Source: Galbula dea
Taxonomy: Eukaryota > Chordata > Aves > Piciformes > Galbulidae
Direction of reading: 5' to 3'
Length of the DNA stretch: 64,000 nucleotides
Assembly (NCBI GenBank): GCA_013399015.1
Contig: VWZX01010273.1
Coordinates: forward strand, 7,267,385-7,331,384
Under the pieces are notes generated by a model, which did not search any database, was not told the origin of the DNA, and worked only from the letters and a program-made list of their open reading frames with translations. Each line of letters begins with the position of its first letter. Positions within the stretch are counted from its first letter, which is position 1. The position numbers and the translations under genes were made by a program. Below are positions 14,377 through 26,400 of this stretch, in pieces.

Positions 14377-14444
14377 ATATGCAAAGACCTTTAATACACC
14401 TGTGTACACAGCCTGCCCTGCTTCCTGAGGAGATCTTTGCATAT
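14377..14444. promoter_or_regulatory. Inverted pair of octamer-like motifs
   Basis: ATATGCAAAGA at 14377-14387 and its exact reverse complement TCTTTGCATAT at 14434-14444 are 46 bases apart. Each contains ATGCAAAG, one base from the POU octamer ATGCAAAT. The pair lies 1.2 kb downstream (in transcription) of the candidate alternative first exon. Function is inferred only. Confidence 0.3.
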
Positions 14445-15191
14445 GAAAAGGGAGAGAGGGCTCACTCCAACCTCCCTCTCCCAAATACTTGGCTCCAGCT
14501 GGAACCAAGCATGGGCAACCCCCCACCCACCTATTTTCACTGCCAGCTCACAAATCCATCCTGCCAGTGGCTACTCATCCATGAAATCTCCCAAACTATC
14601 TGATCCCACGTGAAAAGCTGCTTTTCTATCCAGAACAGAATCCTCCCTAAATAACACGTGTTTATCACCTCCTTCCTCCCAAGGGAAATATGGAAACCCA
14701 GAGACTTAAATTACTAGGTGCACTATAAATGTCTGTGATCACAGAGTCTGACGTGAAAAGGTGCTGGGTACCTTTGACTCCCACATGGATTTCAACAGAG
14801 TTTTCACATAAAGGATTAGACCTGGAACAAATCCTTGGTTTGGATGATGAATTTCTCAGGAAAATGAATCTTTCATATGAAATAACTGCATAGAAATGTA
14901 ATGTTCTTTGTTTAAATAAACTGACAGAAAGACAGAGAAAATAAATTTAAAGCTATCTCAGCCAGCCACTGCCTCAATGTTCTTGATATCAAATAGCTTT
15001 TAAAACCAACCAACCAAAAACAAGCTGTTCAGAGGAAGTCTCTCTAAATTTTAAGCAGAGTTTGAATCGTAGGAAGCACATGAATTCAAAGAGAGAGGCA
15101 GATATATGGGTTTCCTGATCTCATTCATGCTGGAGGAATGGAGCAGCCACGCACTTTGTACTTACAGGGGATAGTGGGGTTTGAACTTTAC

Positions 15192-15206
15192 GGGGGGCGG
15201 GGGGGG
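15192..15206. repeat. Poly-G run G6-C-G8
   Basis: GGGGGGCGGGGGGGG is followed by AAGAAAA. Its length may be uncertain in the assembly. Confidence 0.85.
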
Positions 15207-15639
15207 AAGAAAATACAAAGGTAATTTAAAAACAAACTGTTGAGCAAACAGAATCCCCTCAGCTGACAAAAGTGTTCTAGCAAGACTAAGACAAAACTGT
15301 TTCCGAGAGAGACAGTAAATAAAGGAAGGTGAGGGGAGAGCTGCACATAGCATCTATGTTTCCATTCTTTTAAAAAGGCTTAACTACAGAGATCAAACAA
15401 CACGCAGAACAACCTCAAGCAGCCCAAAAGAGGAACTAATGAGTAACAGATTGGGCTGAAACTCTACTGCAAACAGCATTCCAATCGCAGAGAACATCGT
15501 TTGCACCAGCCCTGCCAGCCCACCTAGCTCAGAGGCTATTTACCTACCTCACCTAGCCAAAATAAAGTGCAGGGAAACTAAAAAACCGTGCTAAGCCTTT
15601 CTCCTCTCCCCTTCCCCCCCCACCCCTCCAAGTCAGTAC

Positions 15640-15965
15640 GAGCAGGCTTCCCGAGGTTTTGTTCCTTACCAGCTTCATGGTGGTGGTGTTCTGCTCCCAG
15701 CGCCACAGCATCACGCTCATGGTCCCCCCGGTCCCCAGCCAGCACCTGCCGGAGCAGCCCCGAACCGGCGCCGCTACAAAGTCATCCCTAGCCGGTCACC
15801 ACATCCTCGCTGGTGGCCGGTCATCCTCGAAGCAGCTACATGGCCCATGGGGAAAGGAAGGTTAGGGCAGGCTGGGGCTGGAGGCTGCGGGGCTGGGCGC
15901 TCTCCCCTCCCACGCCAGCTCTCGCCTTTAACCCCTTCAGGGAGAGGGTTCCCTGCGCTCCGGCT
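15640..15965 (-). promoter_or_regulatory. CpG island, candidate internal (alternative) promoter
   Basis: Roughly 300 bases have many CpGs (GAACCGGCGCCGCT at 15763-15776, GCCGGTCA twice, GGGCGCTCTC, CTCCGGCTGC) in an otherwise CpG-poor intron. It surrounds the candidate 17-codon exon, and its densest part (15680-15830) lies at and just upstream of that ATG on the minus strand. No TATA box is evident. Confidence 0.55.
15670..15720 (-). CDS. Candidate alternative first coding exon (17 codons), possibly NAV2
   Basis: Within the second CpG island the minus strand has GGGACC-ATG-A (A at -3, a good Kozak context). Seventeen codons follow, MSVMLWRWEQNTTTMKL, running into a consensus donor, CTG|GTAAGG, at 15670/15669. 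The upstream frame stays open for about 25 codons and then meets a TGA, with no earlier in-frame ATG. The exon ends in phase 0, as does the NAV2 exon 27 kb upstream, so both could splice to the same CH-domain exon. I do not recognise the peptide from memory. The island, Kozak context, donor and phase make a first exon plausible. Assignment to NAV2 rests only on strand, position and phase. It could instead start a non-coding transcript. Confidence 0.5.
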
Positions 15966-16886
15966 GCACCCAGGGAGAGGGAGAACAGGGAGATCCTTAA
16001 ACACAGAGAGGGACACAACCAAGCAGGGGAATACTTGAAACCAGAAACGAAGAGAGTTCCAAGTGAACTGTGGTTTAGGAAGATGCCTCCGGGTGCATCA
16101 AGCTCGTTTGAGAGCAAAGCAGTAAATTACAGGAGGTTTCTATGGGAGTTTGACAACCTGACGCTGCTAAAAGAGTTCAGCTTCTAAAGCTGGTTTGTTT
16201 TATCAGCATTTAGTGCAATCTAGGCTGCTTCCACTTAGGCTTTTATTTATACTGGAGTCTGCTGGATGGGGAAGGACTAAACATTTCCTTAGTATAAGAG
16301 AAGAGGGGAAATAGAAGAATGTACTGCCTTAAAAATGATTCATCACAGAAGATCAGCTTCAGGAACATACACTTTGCATTAGTGAGACTCTTCAGAATAT
16401 CCAGAATAGCTCTATTTAATGGCAATACAGTTATGTTTGCCACATTGCCTCTATTTAAGATAGAGCTATGAAAGATCTATGTAAATGCAAGACTATTCCA
16501 CAGCTTCTCTCCTGCATCCATCTCTTGTCTGTTCCCCTGAAGCATCTTGCCCTGCAATGCAGTCTAGACAAGACACTCATCTGTGGGAAGATTCCTGTCT
16601 GATCTTGCCCAAGGCCCTGTGAAATCACCAGTGGGAAAGAAGCCTCACACCATGCACTTGGCTGTTGCTCCTCACCCTTCTGGCTCTGAAGAAGGTGCTA
16701 TACCTGATAAAGAGGGGTCCATGAGGGGACAGGAGACCACAGCAGCTCCAGCAGCAGCTCCACCTACCCCAGCAGCTCCCAGCACAGGTGCGTACCCATC
16801 CAGTGCTCTCCAAGCTTGGGTTTGGGGAGTGGTTTCTTTGGTGGCTTTGGTTTTTCCCAGGCCACAAATGAATAATAGGGAACCAT
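15966..16886. other. Non-coding DNA between the island and the gap
   Basis: The region 16737-16790 is an imperfect CAGCTC-type repeat (CAGCAGCTCCAGCAGCAGCT) ending at CACAG|GTGCGT, a donor-like + strand sequence. No supporting exon is visible. Confidence 0.6.
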
Positions 16887-16904
16887 GGGGGGGGGGGGGG
16901 GGGG
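16887..16904 (+). repeat. 18-base poly-G run at an assembly gap
   Basis: Eighteen consecutive G, then AA, then unresolved bases. The run itself probably caused the assembly to break, so its length should not be trusted. Confidence 0.9.
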
Positions 16905-16906
16905 AA

Positions 16907-17001
16907 NNNNNNNNNNNNNNNNNNNNNNNNNNNNNNNNNNNNNNNNNNNNNNNNNNNNNNNNNNNNNNNNNNNNNNNNNNNNNNNNNNNNNNNNNNNNNN
17001 N
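16907..17001. other. Assembly gap (95 N)
   Basis: Unsequenced bases sit between the poly-G run and CAAATTGTGAGTCAC. Any open frame crossing it is meaningless. Real content and length are unknown. Confidence 0.99.
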
Positions 17002-18097
17002 CAAATTGTGAGTCACAAAGATAACTGGGCTGGCTGGAGGAGGGGAGGTAAGAAATGACCACAGGTGTAACCCAGGGCTAACAGACCAGAAGGCCATGAA
17101 GAGCTTGCTTCAGCTGAATTTTCTAAGTGTTAACCACCTTAATATTGCTGTAAAAAGACACAATCCTTATGTAAAAGCAGCCAGCATTCTCTCTGCCACT
17201 GATGCATTGGAGGTTTCAGCCTTGAAGGAGCTGCTGCTTAGCTAAAGTGCTTGAGTCTCTTTTCCAGGATGCAGTTTGCACCTGAAAAACTTGACTCCAT
17301 GACCCTGTACTTGCAACAGCCCTTCTTATAGACCACAGGGGCCTAAAGGAGTAAACAAATTTGTTCTCACACTACAACTAAGACATTAAAAATATAAAGG
17401 ACCAAATTGTACCCAAACTGATCATTTTCTTAGCTAAAAATTCTCCTTTTGTTTTTCAATTCCCATCTGATTTTACTAGCTAGGCTCTTACCCATAACTC
17501 AGCATGTTGCTGAATTAATACTACAGCAAATAAGCATTTGAAATCCTGCTTATACACATTTCCATGAGAAAAAACTGCATGCATCTCCTTACTGAAGTCT
17601 TTTCCCTCAGTTATGCTCCTATGACTTGGATCTCAGTCCTTAAGTCTGTGATTGTTATCCTGTTCTGTTGGTTTTTTTTTTCCAAGTGATAAGGAAGGAG
17701 GAGTCATTATAGAAACAAACAGTAATCATTTCCCTGCACTGTAAAAAGAATTCCCCAACCAATTTTGGGAGTTTGAATTGCAACAGACAGACAAAGAGCT
17801 GCACGTTGAAAGCACTCAAAGACCTTCTGCATACAGGTTACATTTGAACCACAGAAGTAAAATTTGAATCCCTTCCTGAGAATAAAGAACTCTTGTTCTT
17901 TCACTTCAGATGTGGACCAGGCCCTAACACAGCCAAATCTTCCCAGTCAGCCCTCTACATAAGCAAGTACCCTGCTGAAAGGTCATTCCTACAACATTCA
18001 AAAGAGGAGAAGGTCATAGCCCATTTGAGGGCTTGAACATAAGATGTATGGTCTTCAGGAGGGTCACAGGCAGACACAATAACCTGCTGACAGACCC

Positions 18098-18116
18098 ATG
18101 AATGAATGAATGAATG
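18098..18116. repeat. (TGAA)n microsatellite
   Basis: There are four and a half TGAA units. Confidence 0.85.
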
Positions 18117-21100
18117 CACTCAGAGGGAGAAGCCTGGGTGTGATGCCAAAAGGATTTTTCTAAGAGCATCTTACCAGCCCCTCAGAGGAGCTGCCAGTCC
18201 CTGTAGTGCATGTCCCTCACCAAGCTTAAACGTGTCCCTTCCCTGCTGCTGACACAGTGGAAACATCACAAGGCCTTCCCACCGATGTGCTGGCACTTGG
18301 CTAAATATCATGACTGAAAGATTGTGCTCTGCTTCCCACAACCACACCAACCCTAGACACAAAAACAAAACCAAGGGAGCCAAGGCATAAGGAGCTTTAC
18401 ACTTGCAGGATTATAGCCCATACAAAGGGCCAAGATAACTCACAACACAAGTCAGGGCTGTCTTGGACATCTCCTAAGCCTCTTAAAAGGTTGTTGATGA
18501 TCTGCTCTGCCAGTTTGAGCAGCCAAATGTTTTCATTCAACCCTCAACCTGGCATCAAAACTAGGGATGATTGTGAGAAACAAAGGCCTCAGAAAATGGC
18601 AGGTTTTTGTCCACCATCTCAGGGGACAAATCTATCTTTGGGACCTTTATATGCTGCTTTAGTGCCCAGGGAACAGGGTAGAGCCAAAGCTGCCCCTCAA
18701 AGAGGGGCCCAGCTACAGCCAGGCAGATTAAAAGACAAGACACTGCTGGAAGGACATAGGCTTTAATTACTCTTCAGCTGATCAGTCCTGTTCTTTGACT
18801 ACAGTCTGCTGTCTGTTTTTACATTAAGTGTGGCTGAGATCTGGATCTATCTTCTCCTCTTATCCCTCACAGTCCACCTGAAAGTGCTGGACATAAACAG
18901 AGATGCTCACACATAATCAGTCTGAAATTGTAATGAACCAAAGCTCATCAGGTTCAAGTGTAAATTCTGTGCCTCCCAATCACTTTTTGAATGAACTAAT
19001 ATCCTTAATTATAATCTCTGTTGCTTTTAGACACTTATTGGAGAGATTTTCCTAAGCCAGCCTTGATCTGGGATGAATAACCCCCGAGTTCTGATAGCGT
19101 TGCCAGGTGTAACCAGAATTTATTTCTTCCATTAGAAAGTGAGACTTTGGAGCTGCCTTTCATCCTCCTCTCTCTCTTTTAGGCTCCCTTGACAGAAAGA
19201 AAGAGATAAGATTGGGATTGAAGTTGGTAAAATCCCTGCATGACCTCTTGCCCCCTGGCAGCATCGCAGCAGGAGTTCCTCCCTGATTGCTGTGCCCTGG
19301 CTTTGCTGACAGAGCTGGGAGATGCTTTTCCCATACAATGCCCAGTTTCAAAAGAGGACTTGTAAGGATGGGATATTTGCTTGTGTTTGAATTCTTTAAC
19401 CATAAAGCATTAGAGCTCTCTCTAGAAAGCTTTATGATGAACTTTGACAACATGCACATGATGCCATGGAGATGCCATTAGGTTGACTCTTCGGGAAAGG
19501 ACATCATTTACAGCTCTAATGGGCATCTAAACATCCCTATTAAAGTGCTAAACAATATGCTTGTTATTCACTAGCAAGTCTTCAATGACAGAGAAACACG
19601 TGTGTCCCCAGCATACCCCACACTCTAATGAGACATCATTCCAGTTCCCAACCCTTCCCAACTCAAACTGTTGGAAAAACAGGAGGAAACAGGTGTTGGA
19701 GCCATTCTGAATGAACTGAGTGCACACAGACATTGTCCATGCAACATTTACTATAAAGCAAGCTTGGGGAAATCCGTTCCCTAATAATCCATTGTTTGCC
19801 CATGAAAAATGTGTGCTAGCAGCTTGCTCTGCAATCATTAAACAAAGTCACACTCTTGTACTTGCCCATGACTTTTGCTTTTTAATCACATAACACCTTG
19901 TTATGCTTTTCATTTGGAAAAGGAAGCATATTCTTGGAAAATTTTATTACTGCTCTTTTTTGGGCAGAAATACTACACTCTTATTTTCATCAAAAGCTGG
20001 ATTTTTACTTATTTTTGTTTAACCTCTTGGGTTTTCCTTTCATGCTTTACAAAATGGAAGTGTCTGTAAAATTAAAATACTGCTTAAAAAAAAAAACCTT
20101 GAAGGTTTAACTTCAAGAAAAGGGGAGACTAGCTCACAGAATCATTACAGATGACAACCCAAAGAAGCTCTCAAAATGGTGTTGAACAGCAAGCTCTAAA
20201 TGAAACATTTTCTAAACCAGCAGGTCAGAGACTTCTGTACTGGGCAGTGTTAGGGGACTCAATGAAGAAGCTACCCAAATGGTCAATCTTGATTTTCAGC
20301 AGTTGTTGGGGGGTTCTGGAGGACAGAGAGACAGCTCGTGCTAGGTACCAGCATTCAAAGAGTGAGAAGGAGATGGCCTTGATAGCAAGAGGTCTATCAG
20401 CCTCCCACCAGCCCTTGACAGAAGTACAAAATGAGGGAGAGAAACTCAATTAATCAACAGCTGAAGCAGCCAAGTATTATTGCTGGCAAATGAGCATCCC
20501 TTGCTGAGAAATGTGTCTTGCTAAACCAGTATTTTCTGCTGAGCTTACAGAGGCTTACAAAAGCAGTAAGACAGATGTGGTTCTGTCAGGAGGCTCTTGC
20601 CTTCATGTCTCCTGACATGTTGGAAACCAGAATAACAACAAATCAGCCTGACATTTATCAGCTGGACTGTCAATGAACTAACTGGTTTTAAAACTGCATT
20701 ATAAATGGGAAATTAGCATTAAGAAAATAAGTAGCTTGACTCTGTTTCACAGAAGTCATTTTCAGCCCTACTTTTCCTGAGCAAGCTCCAGAGGGGAGCA
20801 TGAAACAGTTATGATATTTGCAGGTGGCATAAGTTAACAATGATCCACTGATTGTACCCAACAGCTCATCAGTGCACAAAGAAATATGTGGGGTTTGTGG
20901 GTTTGTTTTCAGTATTAATTTCTTGATTCAGTACACAATGTGATGGGAAAATGGAACAAGGAATAACCACTAGAACTTGGCTTTCCAGTGTGATCTGAGG
21001 GAGCTGAGTGTCACAGCCACCACAAATGGGTCAGTGACCAAAGACAAACCTCTTCCAATCATCCTTGCCTCATGGCCCTGGCTGTCCACAATCCCTTCTC

Positions 21101-23472
21101 TTCTGCTCAGGACCTAAAAGACATGGTTTATAACAGCATTTCTCTACTTGGAGGAGTTTCCAAATAAGGTATTTGTTCACAGGGTACACTGTCTGCCTGT
21201 AATATCACTCACACAATTAAAACTAAATGAGCATCCAGCAAGGCCCAGCCCCTGAGCTGGGGAGATAAATAAGATCAATAATTCAGTGTTAGTCACTGTG
21301 GGCAGGTATGTGAGAGCAGAGAATCTTCTTCTTGGCCACTAACATCACCAAACACATTATGCTGTTCTACAGATGTTAACAAATCCCCAAGGCCATTCAC
21401 TATTCATCCTTTAGAGTTTATTCCCTTTAATCAAGGCAGGTATTTGTTTCCTCACTACAGCCAAAGAAAACAAAAAAGTGAAAAGGGGTAGTTTTCTTGC
21501 TAGCTTTTGCCAGCACACAACACTGCTAGAGAAGCATGGCAACTGAAAAATAACATCATTAGACACTGTCCTCATAGTGGTCTGAAGAGGACAATAATCC
21601 AGGGGTTGGCTCTGCCAAGGAAACCCTACAGATCCTACTCCAAAAAAATCTCTTACGGCAGTGTTATCTTTGGATTATGACTTTCTGAATGTAACCCCAG
21701 CTTGTGCTCCCAGGCCTGTGGCCTGATATGCCCTGCACCCAGAGGCTTTAAGAAATAGAAATGCACATTCTTATTCATGATGCTGGATAAATACATCCCA
21801 AATCTTCAACTAGTCCTACTATTTGAAAAGGGGGAAGATTTCTCTACAGAGTAAACAATTGATGAGCTACCTAAGTAGGGGTCCTGAAAACAACTTTTAT
21901 CTAACCAAAGCTTTTCTAGTCACTAGAAAATGATGCTGAATTAATGCTTCCAGTATTCTAAAGGGATTATCACTTGCTTGAAAATAAACACAAAAATTCT
22001 ACTGTAGAAGCTTATCAACTCAGTTTATGTTTTTGGTGGATTATTAAAATAGCAGAGAGCTACAAATAGAAGTTTTAAATACAATCTTATTTTCCCACCT
22101 ATTCTTGTCATTAAGGATTACACCCATGGCTCACTGGCATTATCATTTTGCTGTAGCTCAAAATATGATAAAGTGAGTAAATAGAAAGACTCTCCAGCAC
22201 ACCCTGTTGTAAATAACCAAAGCACTCTGCTGAGTTCACTTTATCTTGCACTACTGAACAGAGCATGTCCTGACCCCATGAACATCAGAAGGACTTCATT
22301 ACTGTTTTCAGACTACCTCAAATCACTCTAAAATTATTTCTTCTATATTGCCATGGCAGTGGCAAAAAAAAGTACTACTTACTTTAACCTGTTCCCCACA
22401 CTAGCCAATTCTGGACTGTAATTTGCAGCCAAGTCTGTTTTGAACAAAATGATTAGCATTTACTAATTTATCAACACCAAACTGAGATGCCTCTCCAAGA
22501 ACATAACATCAGCATTTTGCCTGAGGTTCACTTAACCAGTTAATATCTTTTTAGTTCTAAATTCATACTAGAATACAAGGCAATTTCCCCCCCCAATTGC
22601 ACCATTTTACATTGCTTGCATGTCTAATTAGCTACATACCTTTGTACCAGCTGGTTCTGAATGTACCTTCATATGATGATTAAAACAACAAAAAGGGAAA
22701 AAAAATCCAATTAAGATATATTGGATCTCACTCTTCTTTGCCTTGAAGTTTGACCATGTAAATCAGCATTTGACCTTTATAGTCAACTTGTGTTACTAGC
22801 AACAACTTAAGCTGCAAGGCAGAAAAGAATCAGACCTGGTTTATTACAGAGAATTAATCATTTCTTGGTTTTATTAAATATTCCTTCACAGATGTCAGAT
22901 CATGGCCTAAGGAGGGGATTCTAATGCCAATTTGAAGCTATTTAACAGATGTTAAAAGTGTCAAACTATTCACTAAACACTTCACCTTGGGCTCTCAGCA
23001 TCCTCCAAGCATGGCCTAAGAGCACTAGACTACTGCTGCCTTGGGCTTGCCTGTACTTTGCTGCAGCCTTTCAACTAAGAAGCCACCTGAAAACCCATTC
23101 TGCACCTGCTCCAGCAGTCACCAACATCCCACCCACCACCTTCTGCCTGCTGCATCTGCTGGCAGCAGAACCTGGGATGAAGTTGAGGAGAGCAAAGAAG
23201 GTGTTCATGGAAGGGCTGGGAAGGACAATGCTCTTCAGAGGGTCACTGGTGTGCTAGCAGAACAACATAAGCAATAAGAAATGTTCAGATGCAAAATCTG
23301 TGCTAAAGAAAAGACATCTCAAAGTCAATAAGTTTGCTTTTGTTCATATTTACTGCACATGACACCCTAGGATCCCTGTAAACAGCACATGTTGTACCAC
23401 TGTGATCCAACTCATTGTCCAAGTACTGCAAGGACTAGGCACATATGAACTGGCAAAAAACAACCCCAAAAC

Positions 23473-23490
23473 AACCACCACCACCACCAC
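23473..23490. repeat. (ACC)n microsatellite
   Basis: There are six ACC units, preceded by C/A-rich sequence. Confidence 0.85.
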
Positions 23491-26400
23491 ACATGAGAAG
23501 TTCTAGCTTCCCATTTCAGGAAGTATTAATAATAGAAATTAACAACAACTGGTGGATAAAGAGACTGTTCTGCTTCCTGTTGGCTTAACTACTTCTAGGT
23601 GAAACCAAGACGACTGCCAACAAGCTTAGAAATCAAATAAGCCTCAGTAACAATACAGAGCAGCAAGTTACAAAATAACTACATGTTCTACTCAGAATGA
23701 TCTCCTGCAGCCCAAAACAACGGCAGGGAGGCTGCTTGAAAGAGCCAAGTGAAATCTGCATTTGCCATTTGCAAGGCAAGGGATTTTGGGCAGGAGGCAA
23801 ACCATTTAGACATCTTTCAGGTCCTGTAAAATCATCTTGTTCTGCCTGATGAGCTCCATTGGTAAAAAGATCTTCACAACATATGGAATTTCTCAGCCAA
23901 AATCCCAAGGAAAGGCTTGCAACTTCAACTGTTTTTTTGAAGCACAGCACATGGCAGCTACAAGAGAGGGAAGGAGACATTTAGGTCAGGTCCCTACCAC
24001 AGGTCAGATCAAATTTCCACACACGACAAAGATGACCTTAGCTCCTAAGTGCTGCGTGAAAGATTCACAGCAAACAACCTATGCCAGCCCTTTACTGGGA
24101 AACATTATGAAGCTTTGAAAGACTCCAGCAGATGCAGATGTTTTCTAGAGACAGAGAATCCACAGAGAAAGCTACAGAGGTGGCTTTGTCACAGAACAAA
24201 AGAGGTTGAACAGGGATCTCCTCTTTATCTCTCTTCCCCTACTAAAAGGATTGCAATAAAACTCCATACATTGAAAGGACAATTAAGTCACTTTAAGTGC
24301 AAAGAGGCCATAATTTAATAATGACCCACTATTTTCAGCAATATAACACATTAATCACTTAGGGAAATCAAATTTGCACTGGTAATGCAGTGACTGGACC
24401 ATGCTGAAGCAACTCAAGAGATGTTCATTAACTCTGCTTCCATATGCCATCAAATCACAGCATGCTTCTGCCAGAGATGCTCTGGCTAGGAGGACATCAC
24501 ATTACCTCCTGTTTGATCTCTGTTATGTCACCCTGTACCATGGAAAGGTAGATTCTGGATTCACTGCTCATGCTGGTTTTCTGTGTTTCCAGCCAGACAA
24601 GGAGTTGTGCCTGGCAACCTGGTGCTTGCTGAAGCCATCCCCTGCTACTGAACCCGATGCAATTAAGTTTGAGGACCAATTAAGAGCAACACCAGCAACA
24701 GATGCCATACCACACACAACCCACGTGAAATCCTAGGGACTAGGAACTACTGCCCACCCCACACAGAGCAAAGTGTCTCCACACAAACAAGGTAAAGCTC
24801 CCCTCACTAAATACCACCTCAAGAAGTTCAGGTCATACCAGAAGCAGAAGACAATCCCAGCTGCTCTTTTTTTCAACCCCCTTCTCCAAAGGGCTGTGTA
24901 GGGATGTCCACCACAAACCACCTCTCACACACTGCAAGCACCTCCCTCAAAACTTGCCCCTGTTCAGAATCTGATGATGCTTAAAGAAATCTTCAAACTT
25001 TTAATTATTTTTATTTTATTACAACCTTGGGTATGCCCCAATTAAACGTTGGCTATAAAATACAACAGATTCCTTTTCCTCGTTGAAAGAATGGCCTGTG
25101 GGCATCAACAATAATTCCAATTGACACCCAATAACAACTTAATGCCATGCAACTCATCTAGTGACACTGAAGAAATACGAGGTCTGGTTTGGTCTTGCTG
25201 AAGACCAGCAGATGGCAATAGCAGCCCAGCTAAGCCAACCAAAGCCAGCCAGCTCCAGGAACTGCTTTCATCCTTTATCCCTTCTCTCAGCCCTAACCTG
25301 AGCTTTTTTAAAATTTGCTAGTAGTTAGATTCTGGGTCAGACTAACCCTGTAGAATACAAAGAACCCCCCCCCTAGCTAGCCCTGTTTAATGAGAGAATT
25401 CAGAGTTTTGGTCAAACCTACACCATTACTTCTGTTTTGGAACTTCCTCATGAAACAATACCACATACCCTCATGTAACGGCACACACCACACATACTAA
25501 TTCACCATCCAAACACTGCCTATATGTCCAAAAACACATGGCATCTAGAAAAGCTGGAAATAAAACAACCCACAAACAAAAAAAGATGCTTTTTTATGAC
25601 CTGAGAGTGACAAAAATACGACAGGGCTCTATTGGGAAAGGAAACTAGATAAAGAAGGGTGTTTATATTCTTCATCTTTCAATGAGTTTTCTGGGTGAGT
25701 TAGGACCTGATGGTCTCATTTTAGCAATCATTTGCAGTTTGATCAAGAGGTAGAGGTGGTTTGGTGTATGGAAGTTAGTTCTCACTGAAGCACAAGTATA
25801 GTTGCAGGCATCACACTGGATTATGATGCTGTAAATCAAACAGCCTCATCTGGTATCCCAGGACTACAGTTCCTAAACTTCTCGGGCAGTTTAGTAAACA
25901 TATCCATTGTGTGTTTGGGGTTTGTCTGCTTTTGGTTTTTAAACTAAGTTGTAGGAAGGATATATTCCTAGGTAAATCAACATATCTAGTTACATCTCTC
26001 ATTTGACCTCACCAGTATCCTGCTTGGAATTACAGTAAGGCAGGCAAAAAAAGCCATTGATCTGCATCTCCTTTTCAGACTTACTTGCAGGCTGATCCAG
26101 AGTAGTGAATGAATTCAGACAGGCAGTAACTTCCACGTCCAGCACCACAAAGATCAAGAGTGGAGTCTCTCCTCAGCAGCCATACTTCTGGCTTGCATGG
26201 ATTAACTCACTGACTGAGTCAAGAAACCATTTTTATATGATCCTAAAGCAGACCTTGAACAATGTGCAGTGTAACCACTGTTCTCTACTAAACTTATTGC
26301 TGCTAAATGAGCTGAATCCACAGCCTACCCATTCCTCTTTCCACACCAGCTACTGAAGAGGTGGCATGACCATTGAGGTCTCCATTAGGTATTATCAGTC

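Larger units (their letters stand above)
13346..15639. other. Non-coding DNA downstream of the 15.7 kb island
   Basis: This segment contains the inverted octamer-like pair and a poly-G run, listed separately. Pyrimidine-rich blocks occur at 14000-14060 and 15595-15630. No exon was recognised. Confidence 0.65.

Noticed and set aside
16583..17011. Overlapping frames of about 140 codons on both strands near 16.6-17.1 kb
   Set aside because: They run through the N gap, so their length is artificial.
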